A DNA stretch of 50,569 nucleotides, taken from an uncultured Porphyromonadaceae bacterium. Its GTDB lineage: Bacteria > Bacteroidota > Bacteroidia > Bacteroidales > Muribaculaceae. The stretch is from contig CAMWNB010000012.1 of NCBI GenBank assembly GCA_947175495.1, forward strand, positions 1 to 50,569. Direction: 5' to 3'. This document shows positions 34,077 to 45,251 of this stretch, piece by piece (within the stretch, counting starts at the first letter, position 1; each line of letters begins with the position of its first letter). The position numbers were made by a program, and so were the translations under genes. The notes below the pieces were generated by a model that worked only from the letters and a program-made list of their open reading frames with translations, did no database searches and was not told where the DNA came from.

Positions 34077-35813
34077 ATGAAATTTCTCAGACATATAGCG
34101 TCGGCAGCCCTGTGCACCATGGCGCTGGCCGCCTGCACCGATCTGGACGAGACGCTTTACGACCAGGTGGGCACGCAGAACTACTACAACACCAAGAGCG
34201 ATGTGCTGCGCGCGGCTTTCCGCCCGTTCGAGCACGCTTTCTGGAGCATACAGAGCCGCCATGTGCTCAACGAGCTCACTGCCGACCAGCTCATTACTCC
34301 CACCCGCGACGGCTGGTGGGACGACGGCGGCAAATGGCGCCGCCTGCACTACCACCAGTGGAATGTCGAAGACGGCGGCGACGCTCAGACCGAATGGAAC
34401 GGATGCTTCCAGGGCATCATGCAGTGCAACTACGTCATCGAGGACCTGGCGCGTCTTAATCCCGAGCAGTTCGGCTTCTCCCAGCCCGAATTCGACAACA
34501 TCAACGCCCAGTGCCGTGCGCTGCGTGCATGGTTCTACCTGCGCCTGCTCGACGCTTTCCGCAACATCCCCCTGGCCGTCAGCTACAATGACGTGTCTCT
34601 CAACACCGAGAGCCAGGTGGAACCCCGCGTGATATTCGACTTCATCGAGGGCGAGCTCAAGGACTGCACCTCACTGCTTGTCAAGAAAACCGCTCTCGGA
34701 TCCGGTTCGGCCATGCAGGGCCAGTGGACGCAGGCAGGCGCTGCCGCGCTTCTTGTGCGCCTCTATCTCAATGCCGAGGTCTACATCGGTGAAAGCCGCT
34801 ACCACGAATGCGAGGAAGTGGCACAAGCCATCCTCGGCGGCGATTATGGCCCCTACGAAGTAGCCGACCGCTGGGATGCGGCCTTCGACTGGGACAACGA
34901 TGCGTGCGACGAAGTGATTTTCGGATTCCCCGCATCGCAGGGCTACTCCTTCTGGCACTACCAGGGCGACACCTACTGGTGGACCGTACCCGCCCGCGCC
35001 CGATACTACTTCAACGACCGCAAGGCTAAAGCCGGCGACCACAACACCAAATACGCCGCATCGCCATCCTACGACCTCGACGGCAACCTATACACCTACG
35101 AGCTGGGCATGCCCGTGCAGAACTTCCGCAAATATCCCGGCGACGTCCGCATGAAGCTTTACACCAACCTCGGCGACAGCCGCCGCGAAGGCCTGTTCCT
35201 CTATGGCTATCTCGAGTATATCGACGAGGACGGCAAAAAAGCCCGCGTGCGTGCCCCCGAGCAGCCCTACGATCTCTACATCCGCGACGCCGTCGGCAAC
35301 TTCCAGGGCATGTCTCCCGACAAGTGGCCTGCCAACAAAACCAGCAATCTCATGAACGGCGACCACAATTCGGGATGGCACTTCGCCAAATATCCCTTCT
35401 ACACCGACGACGACCCGCACCAGATGGAGAGCGACTACACCGAGATTCGCCTCCCGGAAATCATCTATTCGCTGGCCGAGTGCAAGCTCCGTTCCGGACA
35501 GAAGCGCGATGCAGCCATACTGCTCAACAGCGTGCGTCGTCGCAACTATCCCGAAGAGAACCACAGTGAGGTGCTGTATTCTCCCGAAGGCAGCGCGCAG
35601 CTCGACGAAAACGAAATGTTGGCCGAGTGGGGACGCGAGTTTTTCGCCGAGAGCCGTCGCCGAGTCGACCTCATACGCTTCGGCAAGTTCTGCACAGGCA
35701 GCTGGTGGGACAAGACACCCGATGCCGACCGCAACCCCGAAATATTCCCCATCATGCGACCCATCCTCAACTCCAATCCCGCCCTGGTGCAGAATCCGGG
35801 CTATAGCAACTAA
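34077..35813 (+). CDS. susD: SusD/RagB-type glycan-binding outer membrane lipoprotein
   Basis: The 578-residue protein carries a lipoprotein signal (LAAC, Cys20), the SusD N-terminal motif near TDLDETLYDQVGTQNYYNT, helices with TPR-like packing, and the conserved RRRNYPEENH and EWGREFFAESRRRVDLIRFG near the C-terminus. The last block is diagnostic of SusD/RagB. It caps the SusC barrel and delivers glycan to it. Many Trp and Tyr residues at about 75-110 and 290-310 could form the sugar-stacking platform. It is followed 5 bases after its stop by the SusE/F-like gene. Confidence 0.95.
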   Translation: MKFLRHIASAALCTMALAACTDLDETLYDQVGTQNYYNTKSDVLRAAFRPFEHAFWSIQSRHVLNELTADQLITPTRDGWWDDGGKWRRLHYHQWNVEDGGDAQTEWNGCFQGIMQCNYVIEDLARLNPEQFGFSQPEFDNINAQCRALRAWFYLRLLDAFRNIPLAVSYNDVSLNTESQVEPRVIFDFIEGELKDCTSLLVKKTALGSGSAMQGQWTQAGAAALLVRLYLNAEVYIGESRYHECEEVAQAILGGDYGPYEVADRWDAAFDWDNDACDEVIFGFPASQGYSFWHYQGDTYWWTVPARARYYFNDRKAKAGDHNTKYAASPSYDLDGNLYTYELGMPVQNFRKYPGDVRMKLYTNLGDSRREGLFLYGYLEYIDEDGKKARVRAPEQPYDLYIRDAVGNFQGMSPDKWPANKTSNLMNGDHNSGWHFAKYPFYTDDDPHQMESDYTEIRLPEIIYSLAECKLRSGQKRDAAILLNSVRRRNYPEENHSEVLYSPEGSAQLDENEMLAEWGREFFAESRRRVDLIRFGKFCTGSWWDKTPDADRNPEIFPIMRPILNSNPALVQNPGYSN

Positions 35814-35818
35814 CCAAG

Positions 35819-37387
35819 ATGAAACTCAAATCACTGATATATGCCATTGCCGGTTGTGTGCTGTCTGCTGGCATGGCAGCGTGCGACGACCACAAGGACC
35901 TCATCATCATCGAGGGAAACCTGCCCATCAAGACCACAACGCTCTACATGGTGGGCGACGCCACCCCCAACGGTTGGAGCATTGACGCCCCCACGCCTCT
36001 TGAGGTAACCGACGACGACCCCCTGATTTTTGCATGGGAGGGCGCGCTCAATCCCGGCGAGCTCAAGCTGTGCCTCACCACAGGCAGCTGGGACGCTCCT
36101 TTCATCCGTCCCGCCGCCAACGGCGAGGAGATCGGCAAGGACGCCATCGATGGCAAACCCTTCCAGATGCACGCCGGCGACCCCGACGAAAAATGGCGCG
36201 TAATCGAAGGAGGCACCTACCGCCTCACATTCGACCTCCGCAACTGGACCATGAGCAGCACCTACATCAGCGGTCTGCCCGAGCCGGCGAAGGACCCGAT
36301 TGAAAGTGACGCCATGTTCATCGTCGGCGACGCCACTCCCAACGGATGGAACGTGGACGCGCAGACCGGTCTCACCCGCAAGAGCGCCTACATCTACGAG
36401 TACGAAGGCCCGCTTACCATCGGCGACTTCAAGGCCGACTTGCAGCAGGGCAGCTGGGATGTGCCCTTCATCCGTCCCGAATCCGACGGTTGCGTGATCG
36501 ACCGCAACGGCGTTGCCTCCGAAGGCTTTCTCTTCTGCACCGCTCCCGACAACAAGTGGCATGTAGCCGAGGCCGGCGAATACCGCCTCACATTCGATCT
36601 CGAACACTGGACCATCGCCGCCGAATATCTCGGCGAGATTCAAGTGTCCGCCGACCCCATCGAGAGTGAAACGCTCTATATGATAGGTGACGCCACCCCC
36701 GGCGGCTGGAGCATGGACGATGCCACAGCCTTCACCCGCGATGCCTCCGACAAGTACATCTTCACATGGCAGGGCACACTCGTCGAAGGAAATATGAAGG
36801 CCTGCCTTCAGCCCGACGGCACCTTCAGCTGTCCGTTCCTGCGCCCCTCTTCCGCAGGCGTGGAGATTGGCCCCGACGGCGTGGCCGCCCCGGATTTCGT
36901 CTACACCACTTCGCCCGACGACCAGTGGCGCATCACCAAGGCCGGCGAATATAAGCTGACCTTCGATCTCGAGCACCGCACCATCGCCGCGCAGTACATA
37001 GGCAACGCCCAGGGCGGTGGCGGCGACGAGCGCGCACCCATTGAGAGCGAGACGCTCTACATGATAGGCGACGCCACCCCCGGCGGCTGGAGCATGGACG
37101 ATGCCACCGCCTTCACCCGCAGCGAGTCCGACGGATATACGTTCACATGGCAGGGCACCCTCGCCGAGGGCAACATGAAGGCCTGCCTTCAGCCCGACGG
37201 CACTTTCAGCTGTCCGTTCCTGCGCCCCTCTTCCGCAGGCGTGGAGATTGGTCCCGACGGCGTGGCCGCCCCGGATTTCGTCTACACCACCTCGCCCGAC
37301 GATCAGTGGCACATCACCAAGGCCGGGCGCTACAGCATCACTTTCAACCTTAAAGAATGGACCATCGAGGCCAAGTACCTTGATTAA
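35819..37387 (+). CDS. Four-domain SusE/F-like surface glycan-binding lipoprotein
   Basis: The 522-residue protein has a lipoprotein signal (MAACDD, Cys22) and four repeats of a SusF/SusE-type carbohydrate-binding domain at about residues 39-150, 163-275, 281-405 and 409-522. Each repeat has the pattern LYMxGDATPxGWS, then a cluster with CPFLRP or VPFIRP, and ends in TFDLexxTIAAxYI. In SusE/F, such domains bind maltooligosaccharides on the cell surface. Domains three and four are nearly identical in DNA (381-bp period), while one and two are diverged. The gene lies directly after susD. The target glycan is inferred as an alpha-glucan from family and neighbours. Confidence 0.85.
   Translation: MKLKSLIYAIAGCVLSAGMAACDDHKDLIIIEGNLPIKTTTLYMVGDATPNGWSIDAPTPLEVTDDDPLIFAWEGALNPGELKLCLTTGSWDAPFIRPAANGEEIGKDAIDGKPFQMHAGDPDEKWRVIEGGTYRLTFDLRNWTMSSTYISGLPEPAKDPIESDAMFIVGDATPNGWNVDAQTGLTRKSAYIYEYEGPLTIGDFKADLQQGSWDVPFIRPESDGCVIDRNGVASEGFLFCTAPDNKWHVAEAGEYRLTFDLEHWTIAAEYLGEIQVSADPIESETLYMIGDATPGGWSMDDATAFTRDASDKYIFTWQGTLVEGNMKACLQPDGTFSCPFLRPSSAGVEIGPDGVAAPDFVYTTSPDDQWRITKAGEYKLTFDLEHRTIAAQYIGNAQGGGGDERAPIESETLYMIGDATPGGWSMDDATAFTRSESDGYTFTWQGTLAEGNMKACLQPDGTFSCPFLRPSSAGVEIGPDGVAAPDFVYTTSPDDQWHITKAGRYSITFNLKEWTIEAKYLD
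36662..37384 (+). repeat. Tandem 381-bp near-identical coding repeat (domains 3 and 4)
   Basis: The unit starting at 36662 recurs at 37043, a 381-bp (127-codon) period. Most differences are silent. The block from about 36791 to 36930 and its partner 381 bases downstream differ at only a few positions. It keeps the frame and ends at the stop codon, consistent with a recent duplication or gene conversion. Confidence 0.85.
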
Positions 37388-37402
37388 AGACTAAACTGCA
37401 AT

Positions 37403-38821
37403 ATGAGAAACATGAGCATAATAGCCGCAACACTGGCTGCTGCCGCCATGACTGCCGCCTGCACGGACGAGATTGAAATGCGCCGTCCGCCCGTGTTCAC
37501 CCTGCCCGACCTCCCCGAGGTGGAAGGCCTTCACACATACAAGGCTCCCCTCTACTGGAGCGTCTACGAGTACTGCTATGAGCAGGAGCAGGCCGGCGTG
37601 GCCAACTCCGACATGGACATCACTCCCGAGGAATGGGACAAAATCATCGACTGGGTGGCCACCGACCTCAAGCCCTACGGCTACGACATGGTGTGCACCG
37701 ATGGCTTTATCCCCATGCTCGCCAACGATGCCTCCGGCTACATGACCCACTACGGCTCCATGTCGCTCAAGGACCTCGTGGCCAAGTGCCGTGCCCGGGG
37801 GCTCAAGGTGGGTGTCTACGACAACCCGCTGTGGATACATGGCCCGCGGGAGACACGCATCGAGGGCACTGACTACACCTTCGGCAACCTTTACTACAAC
37901 GGCACCACCGACATCATGAACCCCTCGGTGGAGAACATGTGGTTCAACTGGGCGGTGGCCGACTACCCTGGCACCCGCGAGTACATCGACGGCTTCTTCA
38001 AGCACTATGCCGAGCTCGGCATCGACTACATCCGCATGGACTTCCTGTCATGGTATGAGGATGGCAAGGACCGCAACATCGGCATCGTAGGCCACGGATA
38101 TGGCCGCGAGTCCTACGCACGCGCCCTGGCCTACATTGCCGAGTCTGCCAAAAAGTACGGCATCTTCACATCGCTCGTCATGCCCCATCTCTACAACGAC
38201 GCCGAGGTCGAAGCCAAGTACGGCAACATGGTGCGCATCGTCGCCGACACCGCCGGCGGAGGTTGGTGGCATTTCTCGGCCCAGGACAAGGGCAAGAGCT
38301 ACACCACATGGCCCAACTGCATGAACATGTTCGACGGCTTCACCTACTGGTCGCACATCGCCGGCCGCGGAAAGGTGATTCTCGATGGCGACTTCATCCG
38401 CCTCAACAAGTTCGACACCGACGACGAGCGCCGAAGCGTCATATCGTTGCAGCTCATGGCCGGAGGCCCCGTCACCGTGGCCGACCAGTACTACACCATT
38501 GGCTCTAACCTTCCGTTCTACACCAACGAGGAGATGCTGGCGCTCAACGCCGACCGTTTCGTGGGCCGTCCGCTCTCCGACAAGCTCAACGACCGCGACA
38601 ACGAAGTGTGGTACGGTCAGATGAGCAACGGCGACTACGTTGTGGGTCTCTTCAACCGCGACGACAGCCCCCGCAGCTACGAACTCGACCTTTCTGCCTT
38701 CGGTATGTCCGGCGAGTGGAACGTGCGCGACCTCTGGGCGCATGCCGACGAAGGCGCCGCTTCGGCGCTGAAAGCCACCGTGCCTGCCCACGGATGTAAA
38801 ATCGTAAGACTTTCAAAGTAA
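37403..38821 (+). CDS. GH27-like (clan GH-D) glycoside hydrolase lipoprotein
   Basis: The 472-residue protein has a lipoprotein-type signal (TAACTD, Cys20) and a TIM barrel followed by an all-beta C-terminal domain (VVGLFNRDD, then CKIVRLSK at the end) as in GH27. Candidate catalytic residues are Asp213 in GIDYIRMDFLSW and Asp282 in RIVADTAGG, spaced 69 apart (61 in human alpha-galactosidase A). The DxxC and RxxDD forms of classical alpha-galactosidases are altered, so it may act on another alpha-linked sugar, such as isomaltose (GH27 includes isomaltodextranases). It lies between the SusE/F-like and GH97 genes, which supports an alpha-glucan or alpha-galactan target. Surface or periplasmic location follows from the signal. 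Confidence 0.75.
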   Translation: MRNMSIIAATLAAAAMTAACTDEIEMRRPPVFTLPDLPEVEGLHTYKAPLYWSVYEYCYEQEQAGVANSDMDITPEEWDKIIDWVATDLKPYGYDMVCTDGFIPMLANDASGYMTHYGSMSLKDLVAKCRARGLKVGVYDNPLWIHGPRETRIEGTDYTFGNLYYNGTTDIMNPSVENMWFNWAVADYPGTREYIDGFFKHYAELGIDYIRMDFLSWYEDGKDRNIGIVGHGYGRESYARALAYIAESAKKYGIFTSLVMPHLYNDAEVEAKYGNMVRIVADTAGGGWWHFSAQDKGKSYTTWPNCMNMFDGFTYWSHIAGRGKVILDGDFIRLNKFDTDDERRSVISLQLMAGGPVTVADQYYTIGSNLPFYTNEEMLALNADRFVGRPLSDKLNDRDNEVWYGQMSNGDYVVGLFNRDDSPRSYELDLSAFGMSGEWNVRDLWAHADEGAASALKATVPAHGCKIVRLSK

Positions 38822-38829
38822 CCAGCTAA

Positions 38830-40956
<2,127 letters not shown>

Positions 40957-40968
40957 TCTGCCAAAATC

Positions 40969-41844
40969 ATGAAGAAAACAGTTATCGCACTTTTCGCCGC
41001 ATGCAGCCTCAGCGCAGGCGCGGGCAATCTCTGGATAATCGGTCCTGCCACCTCTTACGGATGGTCCACCGACGATGCAACCGCTCTCTTGTCCACCGGG
41101 GCCGAGCCCGACGTGTACACTGGCACACTATATCTGAAGGCCGGAGAAGACTTCAAGTTCATGACCGTACCCGACTTCGGCAATACCGAGATTGGCGCCG
41201 CCCCCGACGCAACTCTTGTCGACGGCACCATCGCCCTCGCATCCGGCACCGACGACAGCGGCTACGCCAAGCTCCAGGTGCCCGAGAGCGCCAACTATGC
41301 CATCACGGTGAACACCGCCGCCATGACCGCCACCATGGTAAAATCGCCCTATCAGGACAGCGAGATTGGCGTCTGCGGCCTCTATATGGTAGGCAGCGCA
41401 ATGCCCGAGGGCTGGGATGTGATGAAAGGACTGCCCCTGTATCAGGACCCGGAACGTCCCTACGAATACGCCTCCGGCAAGGTCGCTCTCAATGCAGGCA
41501 CCTTCAAGATAGCCCGCGAGCTGAAAGGCGCTTGCTCGTGGGACGCCCGCTACTGGTACTTCCGCGATGCCGACGACGCTTCCAAAGTGGCTCTCGGCCA
41601 GGACGGCGACCTACAGTGGGAAATCGCAGACGCCGGCAACTACAATGTGAATGTCAATCTCAACACCTCGGCGATTTCTATTGCCAAAGCTGCCGGAACC
41701 GGCATTGAATCCGTTGAAGCCGATGCCTCCGACGCTCCTGCCGAATATTATACCGTCACAGGCATCCGCATCCCGGCTCCCGCCGCAGGCCAGGTGTGCA
41801 TTGTAAAGCGCGGCACAAAGGTTTCCAAGGTTTTAGTTAAATAG
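40969..41844 (+). CDS. Two-domain SusE/F-like secreted protein with sorting-like tail
   Basis: The 291-residue protein has a signal sequence (about 1-19, no lipobox Cys) and two domains resembling the SusE/F repeat: LWIIGPATSYGWSTDDATAL at about 21-40 and LYMVGSAMPEGWDVMKGL at about 137-154. The tail after about residue 255 (EYYTVTGIRIPAP, then VCIVKRGTKVSKVLVK) resembles the C-terminal sorting or anchoring domain often found on Bacteroidales secreted proteins (type IX-like). It is the last gene of the utilisation operon, 12 bases after GH97, followed by a strong terminator. Binding of glycan outside the cell is inferred. Confidence 0.7.
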   Translation: MKKTVIALFAACSLSAGAGNLWIIGPATSYGWSTDDATALLSTGAEPDVYTGTLYLKAGEDFKFMTVPDFGNTEIGAAPDATLVDGTIALASGTDDSGYAKLQVPESANYAITVNTAAMTATMVKSPYQDSEIGVCGLYMVGSAMPEGWDVMKGLPLYQDPERPYEYASGKVALNAGTFKIARELKGACSWDARYWYFRDADDASKVALGQDGDLQWEIADAGNYNVNVNLNTSAISIAKAAGTGIESVEADASDAPAEYYTVTGIRIPAPAAGQVCIVKRGTKVSKVLVK

Positions 41845-41884
41845 TCGTTTCGACAACAAGTAATCCCGTCCGGGACAAACGCGG

Positions 41885-41928
41885 CACGGACCGGCACTCT
41901 TTGCGAGCGCCGGCCCGTGTTTGTTTTT
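41885..41928 (+). terminator. Terminator between the utilisation operon and the convergent receptor gene
   Basis: CACGGACCGGC at 41885-41895 pairs with GCCGGCCCGTG at 41909-41919 (one mismatch, 13-nt loop), followed by TTTGTTTTT. It can also serve the receptor gene, whose stop codon is at 41928-41930 on the other strand. Confidence 0.85.
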
Positions 41929-43964
41929 CAGAAACGGAAACTTACGAAGCCGCGCAGCGAGAATGGTGTGCCGGGAGTGAAGCATATATCGGTGACGGGA
42001 TGGTCGTCGCCTGGAATCATGGTCTCGGTGGCAAATTGTGCCTCGCGCCATTTTCGGTCGAAAAGATTGTCGATGGCGAAGCCCACGGTCATATGCCGGT
42101 AGGTGTAGGCGGCGTTAAGGTCCACGATGAAGTAGCCCTTGGCTGTGAGAGTGTAGTCCTCGTTGGCGGGACGGTTGGAGAGCCAACGGCAGTTGGCGCC
42201 TGCGTTGAATCCCTTGTGTTTCCAGGTAAGACCTGCGGTGAGAGTGTGCACAGGCGCGAGAGGGATATAGTCCTCGCCTTTGGGTTCGTCAATGCTGCGT
42301 GCGCGACACCAGGTGTAGTCGGTGCGGAAGTAGAAATCGCGCAGAAAGTTGTAGCGCAGTCCCACGTCCACGCCCACGCGGCGCGAGCGGCCCGATGGCT
42401 CGACGATGGCTTCGTCGCCCACATAGACAAACTCCTGCTCGCTGTGCATGTACCAGCCCGTAAGGTTGATGAGCATGCCGGCTATGGGCTTGTATTTGAA
42501 GCCGAGGTCCACGGCGGTGACGCCGGGCAGAGTCTCCTTGCCGTCTTCCACCACGACCACGCGGGCGTCGTTGCTGTGGAATCCGCGGCCGAATTTGGCC
42601 AGTATCTCAAGTTGCTCCACGGGCGAATACACCACGCTCAGTTTTGGCGACAGCTTGGCCTGCGACGTCGCGCGGCAGTCGAAATTGCCCTCGGCCTCGG
42701 CCATGCGGTCGCGGTAGCTCATCTTGAACCAGTCTATGCGCACGCCGGGGTAGATGACGAGCTTTCGCCCCACGTTCATCTCCAGACCGGCATAGGCGAA
42801 TAGCGAGCTTTGGTCCACGTCGCCGAAAGAGTAGGTGCCTATGACGTTGCGCTTTTCTGCATGGTAGAGCCCGAGGTCGCGCACGGCGTCGTAGCGGAAT
42901 CCGGCGCCGGCGTTGAGTTTCCATGTGTCGGACCGCACGCCGAACGGCAGCGTGTAGGCCGTGTTGGCGCCCGACAGCCAGCGCCGTTCGTGCTGGCGTA
43001 TCTCGTCGCCGTGTTCCGGATCGTTGAGATAAAATGTGAAGTTGGAAAAGAGGTTGAACGTGTAGTACGATGCCCACAGCGTAGTGTTGAACGACGCGCC
43101 GTTGTCGAGGTGCATATGGTGTATGGCCTGGACGCTCGTGCGCGAGGTGCTGCCGCCCTCGCTGGGGTCGAGCGAGCCGAACCAGCCTATAAGGCCTTCG
43201 TCTACGGCGCGTTCCGGAATCTGGCCGGAGGCGTTCCATGTGCTGTTGAAGTGCGAGGCAATGATGCTGAACTTGGAGCTGGCGCTCCAGTGCGTGTATT
43301 TGCCCATGGCGTTGAAGCGCTTGAAGTTCTGGCCGGCGTCGAAAAATCCGTCGTCGGTGAGAAACGATGCCGCGGCATACAGCGACTGCGTGTCGTTGTC
43401 GAGCAGCGACGCCGATGCGCGGTAGCGCTGATAGTTGTGCATGCCGATTTCCACGCCGGCCTCGGTGGGCACACGGTCTTTGGTGCGGAACTCCACATAG
43501 CCGGCCGTGGCAAGGTCGCCGCGGGCCACGTCGTAAGGGCCTTTGTCGAAGTCCACCATGTCTATGAGTTCGGGCATGAGGAAGTGCAGGTCGGCGTAGC
43601 CCTGTCCGTGGGCGTGCGACAGCATGTTCACAGGCATGCCGTCCACGGCTATGTTGATGTCGGTGCCGTGGTCGAGGTCGAATCCGCGCAGAAACATCTG
43701 TTCGGCCTTGCCGCCGCCGGCATGCTGGGCGATGAACAGGCCGGGCACCACGCGCAGCACCTGCTGCGACGATTGCACTGGAGTGGTTTCAAGGTCGATG
43801 CGCACGGCCTCATTGAGGTGGCGGAGGCGGGCGCCCACGGTCACTTCGTGCAGTTGCACGCGTCCGAGCGAGTCTTTTGTTTCTTCTGTCTCGTGGGCTT
43901 GTACGGCCAGGATTGTTAGAGTTGCAGCAGCGGCGAGCGCGGCCGGTCGCAGACAATGTTGCAT
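41928..43964 (-). CDS. TonB-dependent outer membrane receptor
   Basis: The 678-residue protein has a signal sequence (about 1-24), a plug domain at about 40-160 (VTVGARLRHL, LRVVPGLFIAQHAGGGKAEQ, FLRGFDLDHGTDINIAVDGMPVN) and a barrel ending in FVSFRF, with the C-terminal Phe typical of outer membrane barrels. It lacks the SusC N-terminal domain, so it is of the classical siderophore/vitamin/metal receptor type. The N-terminus of the mature form is rich in His, Glu and Asp (AHETEETKD), but the substrate cannot be predicted. It is on the opposite strand to the utilisation operon and downstream of the miaA operon. Confidence 0.88.
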   Translation of the reverse strand: MQHCLRPAALAAAATLTILAVQAHETEETKDSLGRVQLHEVTVGARLRHLNEAVRIDLETTPVQSSQQVLRVVPGLFIAQHAGGGKAEQMFLRGFDLDHGTDINIAVDGMPVNMLSHAHGQGYADLHFLMPELIDMVDFDKGPYDVARGDLATAGYVEFRTKDRVPTEAGVEIGMHNYQRYRASASLLDNDTQSLYAAASFLTDDGFFDAGQNFKRFNAMGKYTHWSASSKFSIIASHFNSTWNASGQIPERAVDEGLIGWFGSLDPSEGGSTSRTSVQAIHHMHLDNGASFNTTLWASYYTFNLFSNFTFYLNDPEHGDEIRQHERRWLSGANTAYTLPFGVRSDTWKLNAGAGFRYDAVRDLGLYHAEKRNVIGTYSFGDVDQSSLFAYAGLEMNVGRKLVIYPGVRIDWFKMSYRDRMAEAEGNFDCRATSQAKLSPKLSVVYSPVEQLEILAKFGRGFHSNDARVVVVEDGKETLPGVTAVDLGFKYKPIAGMLINLTGWYMHSEQEFVYVGDEAIVEPSGRSRRVGVDVGLRYNFLRDFYFRTDYTWCRARSIDEPKGEDYIPLAPVHTLTAGLTWKHKGFNAGANCRWLSNRPANEDYTLTAKGYFIVDLNAAYTYRHMTVGFAIDNLFDRKWREAQFATETMIPGDDHPVTDICFTPGTPFSLRGFVSFRF

Positions 43965-44084
43965 AATGGAGCGAATGTTGAATAATACGTTACAGCAATA
44001 TCAACAATCTTCCTCCGATATTGTTCTCCGGGCCCGGGCGCTGATCATATCTTCCCGATGGCAAGAAAAAGTCTGCTTCAGGGC

Positions 44085-44118
44085 TCTTCTCCTCAGCCTC
44101 CTCGGCTTATTGAGAAGA
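44085..44118 (-). terminator. Hairpin after the DUF2007-like gene
   Basis: TCTTCTC at 44085-44091 pairs with GAGAAGA at 44112-44118, with an inner AGCC/GGCT pair. It starts at the stop codon of the DUF2007-like gene on the minus strand. A T-rich stretch (ACTTTTTCT) follows about 15 bases later, so it is a weak candidate terminator before the receptor gene. The 154-base gap 43965-44118 shows no clear minus-strand promoter. Confidence 0.4.
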
Positions 44119-44343
44119 CTATTGCAGCATGTCGCCGGCGCGGAGCGCGGCGCGGGCGGCATTGAGGTCGCGCTCCCGCACCATCACGCGTATGCCGCCG
44201 ACCACGGGCAGGATGGTGCTTATGGTAGCGTTGTCGGCAATGGACTGTATGCCGTTGGCAGCCAGGAGCCCGATGGCCAGAGAGGCTGTGGGAGCGTCGG
44301 GGTAGACTGCGCAGAGCACGAGATTGTCGGATGTCTTGTTCAT
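44119..44343 (-). CDS. DUF2007-like small protein (putative signal-transducing protein)
   Basis: The 74-residue protein has the simple fold pattern of DUF2007 proteins: a beta strand with VLCAVYPDAPTASLAIGLL, a helix, ANGIQSIADNAT, and the terminal VMVRERDLNAARAALRAG, as in PII-like DUF2007 members. No enzyme activity is known for the family. It starts on the 4-base ATGA overlap with the end of miaA, so it is translated with that gene. Confidence 0.75.
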   Translation of the reverse strand: MNKTSDNLVLCAVYPDAPTASLAIGLLAANGIQSIADNATISTILPVVGGIRVMVRERDLNAARAALRAGDMLQ

Positions 44344-45251
44344 AGCAGTGCGTTTATCAGAGACATGGCGTCGTCAAAGGCTGTGTCGCGACGCAGGCGC
44401 ACCACCTCGGTGTCGCGCGCCAGCCATGTGAGTTGTTTTTTTGCGTACACGCGTGTGTTCTTGGCTATGCGCGCGGTGGCGGTGGACAGGTCCATCAGGC
44501 CGTCGAAGTGGGCGAACAGTTCCTTGTAGCCTACGGTGTTGAGCGAGTTGAGATGGCGCAGCCCGTACACTCGCCTTGCCTCGTCGGGCAGTCCGGCCTG
44601 CATCATGGCGTCGACGCGGGCGTTGATGCGGCCGAACAGTTGCTCGCGGGGCATGTCTATGCACAGTTTCACCACGCGGAACGGGCGCTCTTTTGCCAGG
44701 CCCGTGCGCAGCGACGAAGCCGGCACTCCGGCCTGCAGCGTTATCTCCACGGCATGTATCACACGCTTGGGGTTGCGGCGGTCTACGGTGCGGTGCATCT
44801 CCGGATCAATGATTTCAAGCCATGCCAGCAGAGCCTCGAGACCCTGGGCGTTGTAGAAATCAAGCACGCGCGCACGCACCTCGGGCGAGATGGACGGCAT
44901 GTCGTCGATGCCGCGTGTGAGAGCGTCGACATACATCATGGAGCCGCCGCACACCACCTGCACCGGCCTCTCGGCAAAAAGTCCGCCGAGCACACGCAAA
45001 GCGTCGGCTTCATAGGCCGCGGCGCTGTATGGGGCGTCGAGCGGCAGGAAGCCGACGAGATGGTGCGGCACACGCGAGCGCTCCTCCTCGGAGGGCGCCG
45101 CGGTGCCTATAGGTATGTCGCGGAACACCTGGCGCGAGTCGGCCGACACAATGTGGCAGCCGAGCGCTTCGGCCAGGTCTATGGCCAGAGCTGTCTTGCC
45201 CGAGGCTGTCGGTCCTGTGACGACGACGAGCAGCGGCTTTCCGGCGGTCAT
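44340..45251 (-). CDS. miaA: tRNA dimethylallyltransferase
   Basis: The 303-residue enzyme adds a dimethylallyl group to A37 of tRNAs reading UNN codons. It shows the P-loop [15 protein letters not shown] (about 8-22), the [14 protein letters not shown] motif, the [18 protein letters not shown] region, and the C-terminal [14 protein letters not shown] and [20 protein letters not shown] blocks that bind tRNA. Length is as usual for the family. It overlaps the upstream pepT gene by 4 bases and the downstream DUF2007 gene by 4 bases. Confidence 0.97.
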   Translation of the reverse strand: MTAGKPLLVVVTGPTASGKTALAIDLAEALGCHIVSADSRQVFRDIPIGTAAPSEEERSRVPHHLVGFLPLDAPYSAAAYEADALRVLGGLFAERPVQVVCGGSMMYVDALTRGIDDMPSISPEVRARVLDFYNAQGLEALLAWLEIIDPEMHRTVDRRNPKRVIHAVEITLQAGVPASSLRTGLAKERPFRVVKLCIDMPREQLFGRINARVDAMMQAGLPDEARRVYGLRHLNSLNTVGYKELFAHFDGLMDLSTATARIAKNTRVYAKKQLTWLARDTEVVRLRRDTAFDDAMSLINALL

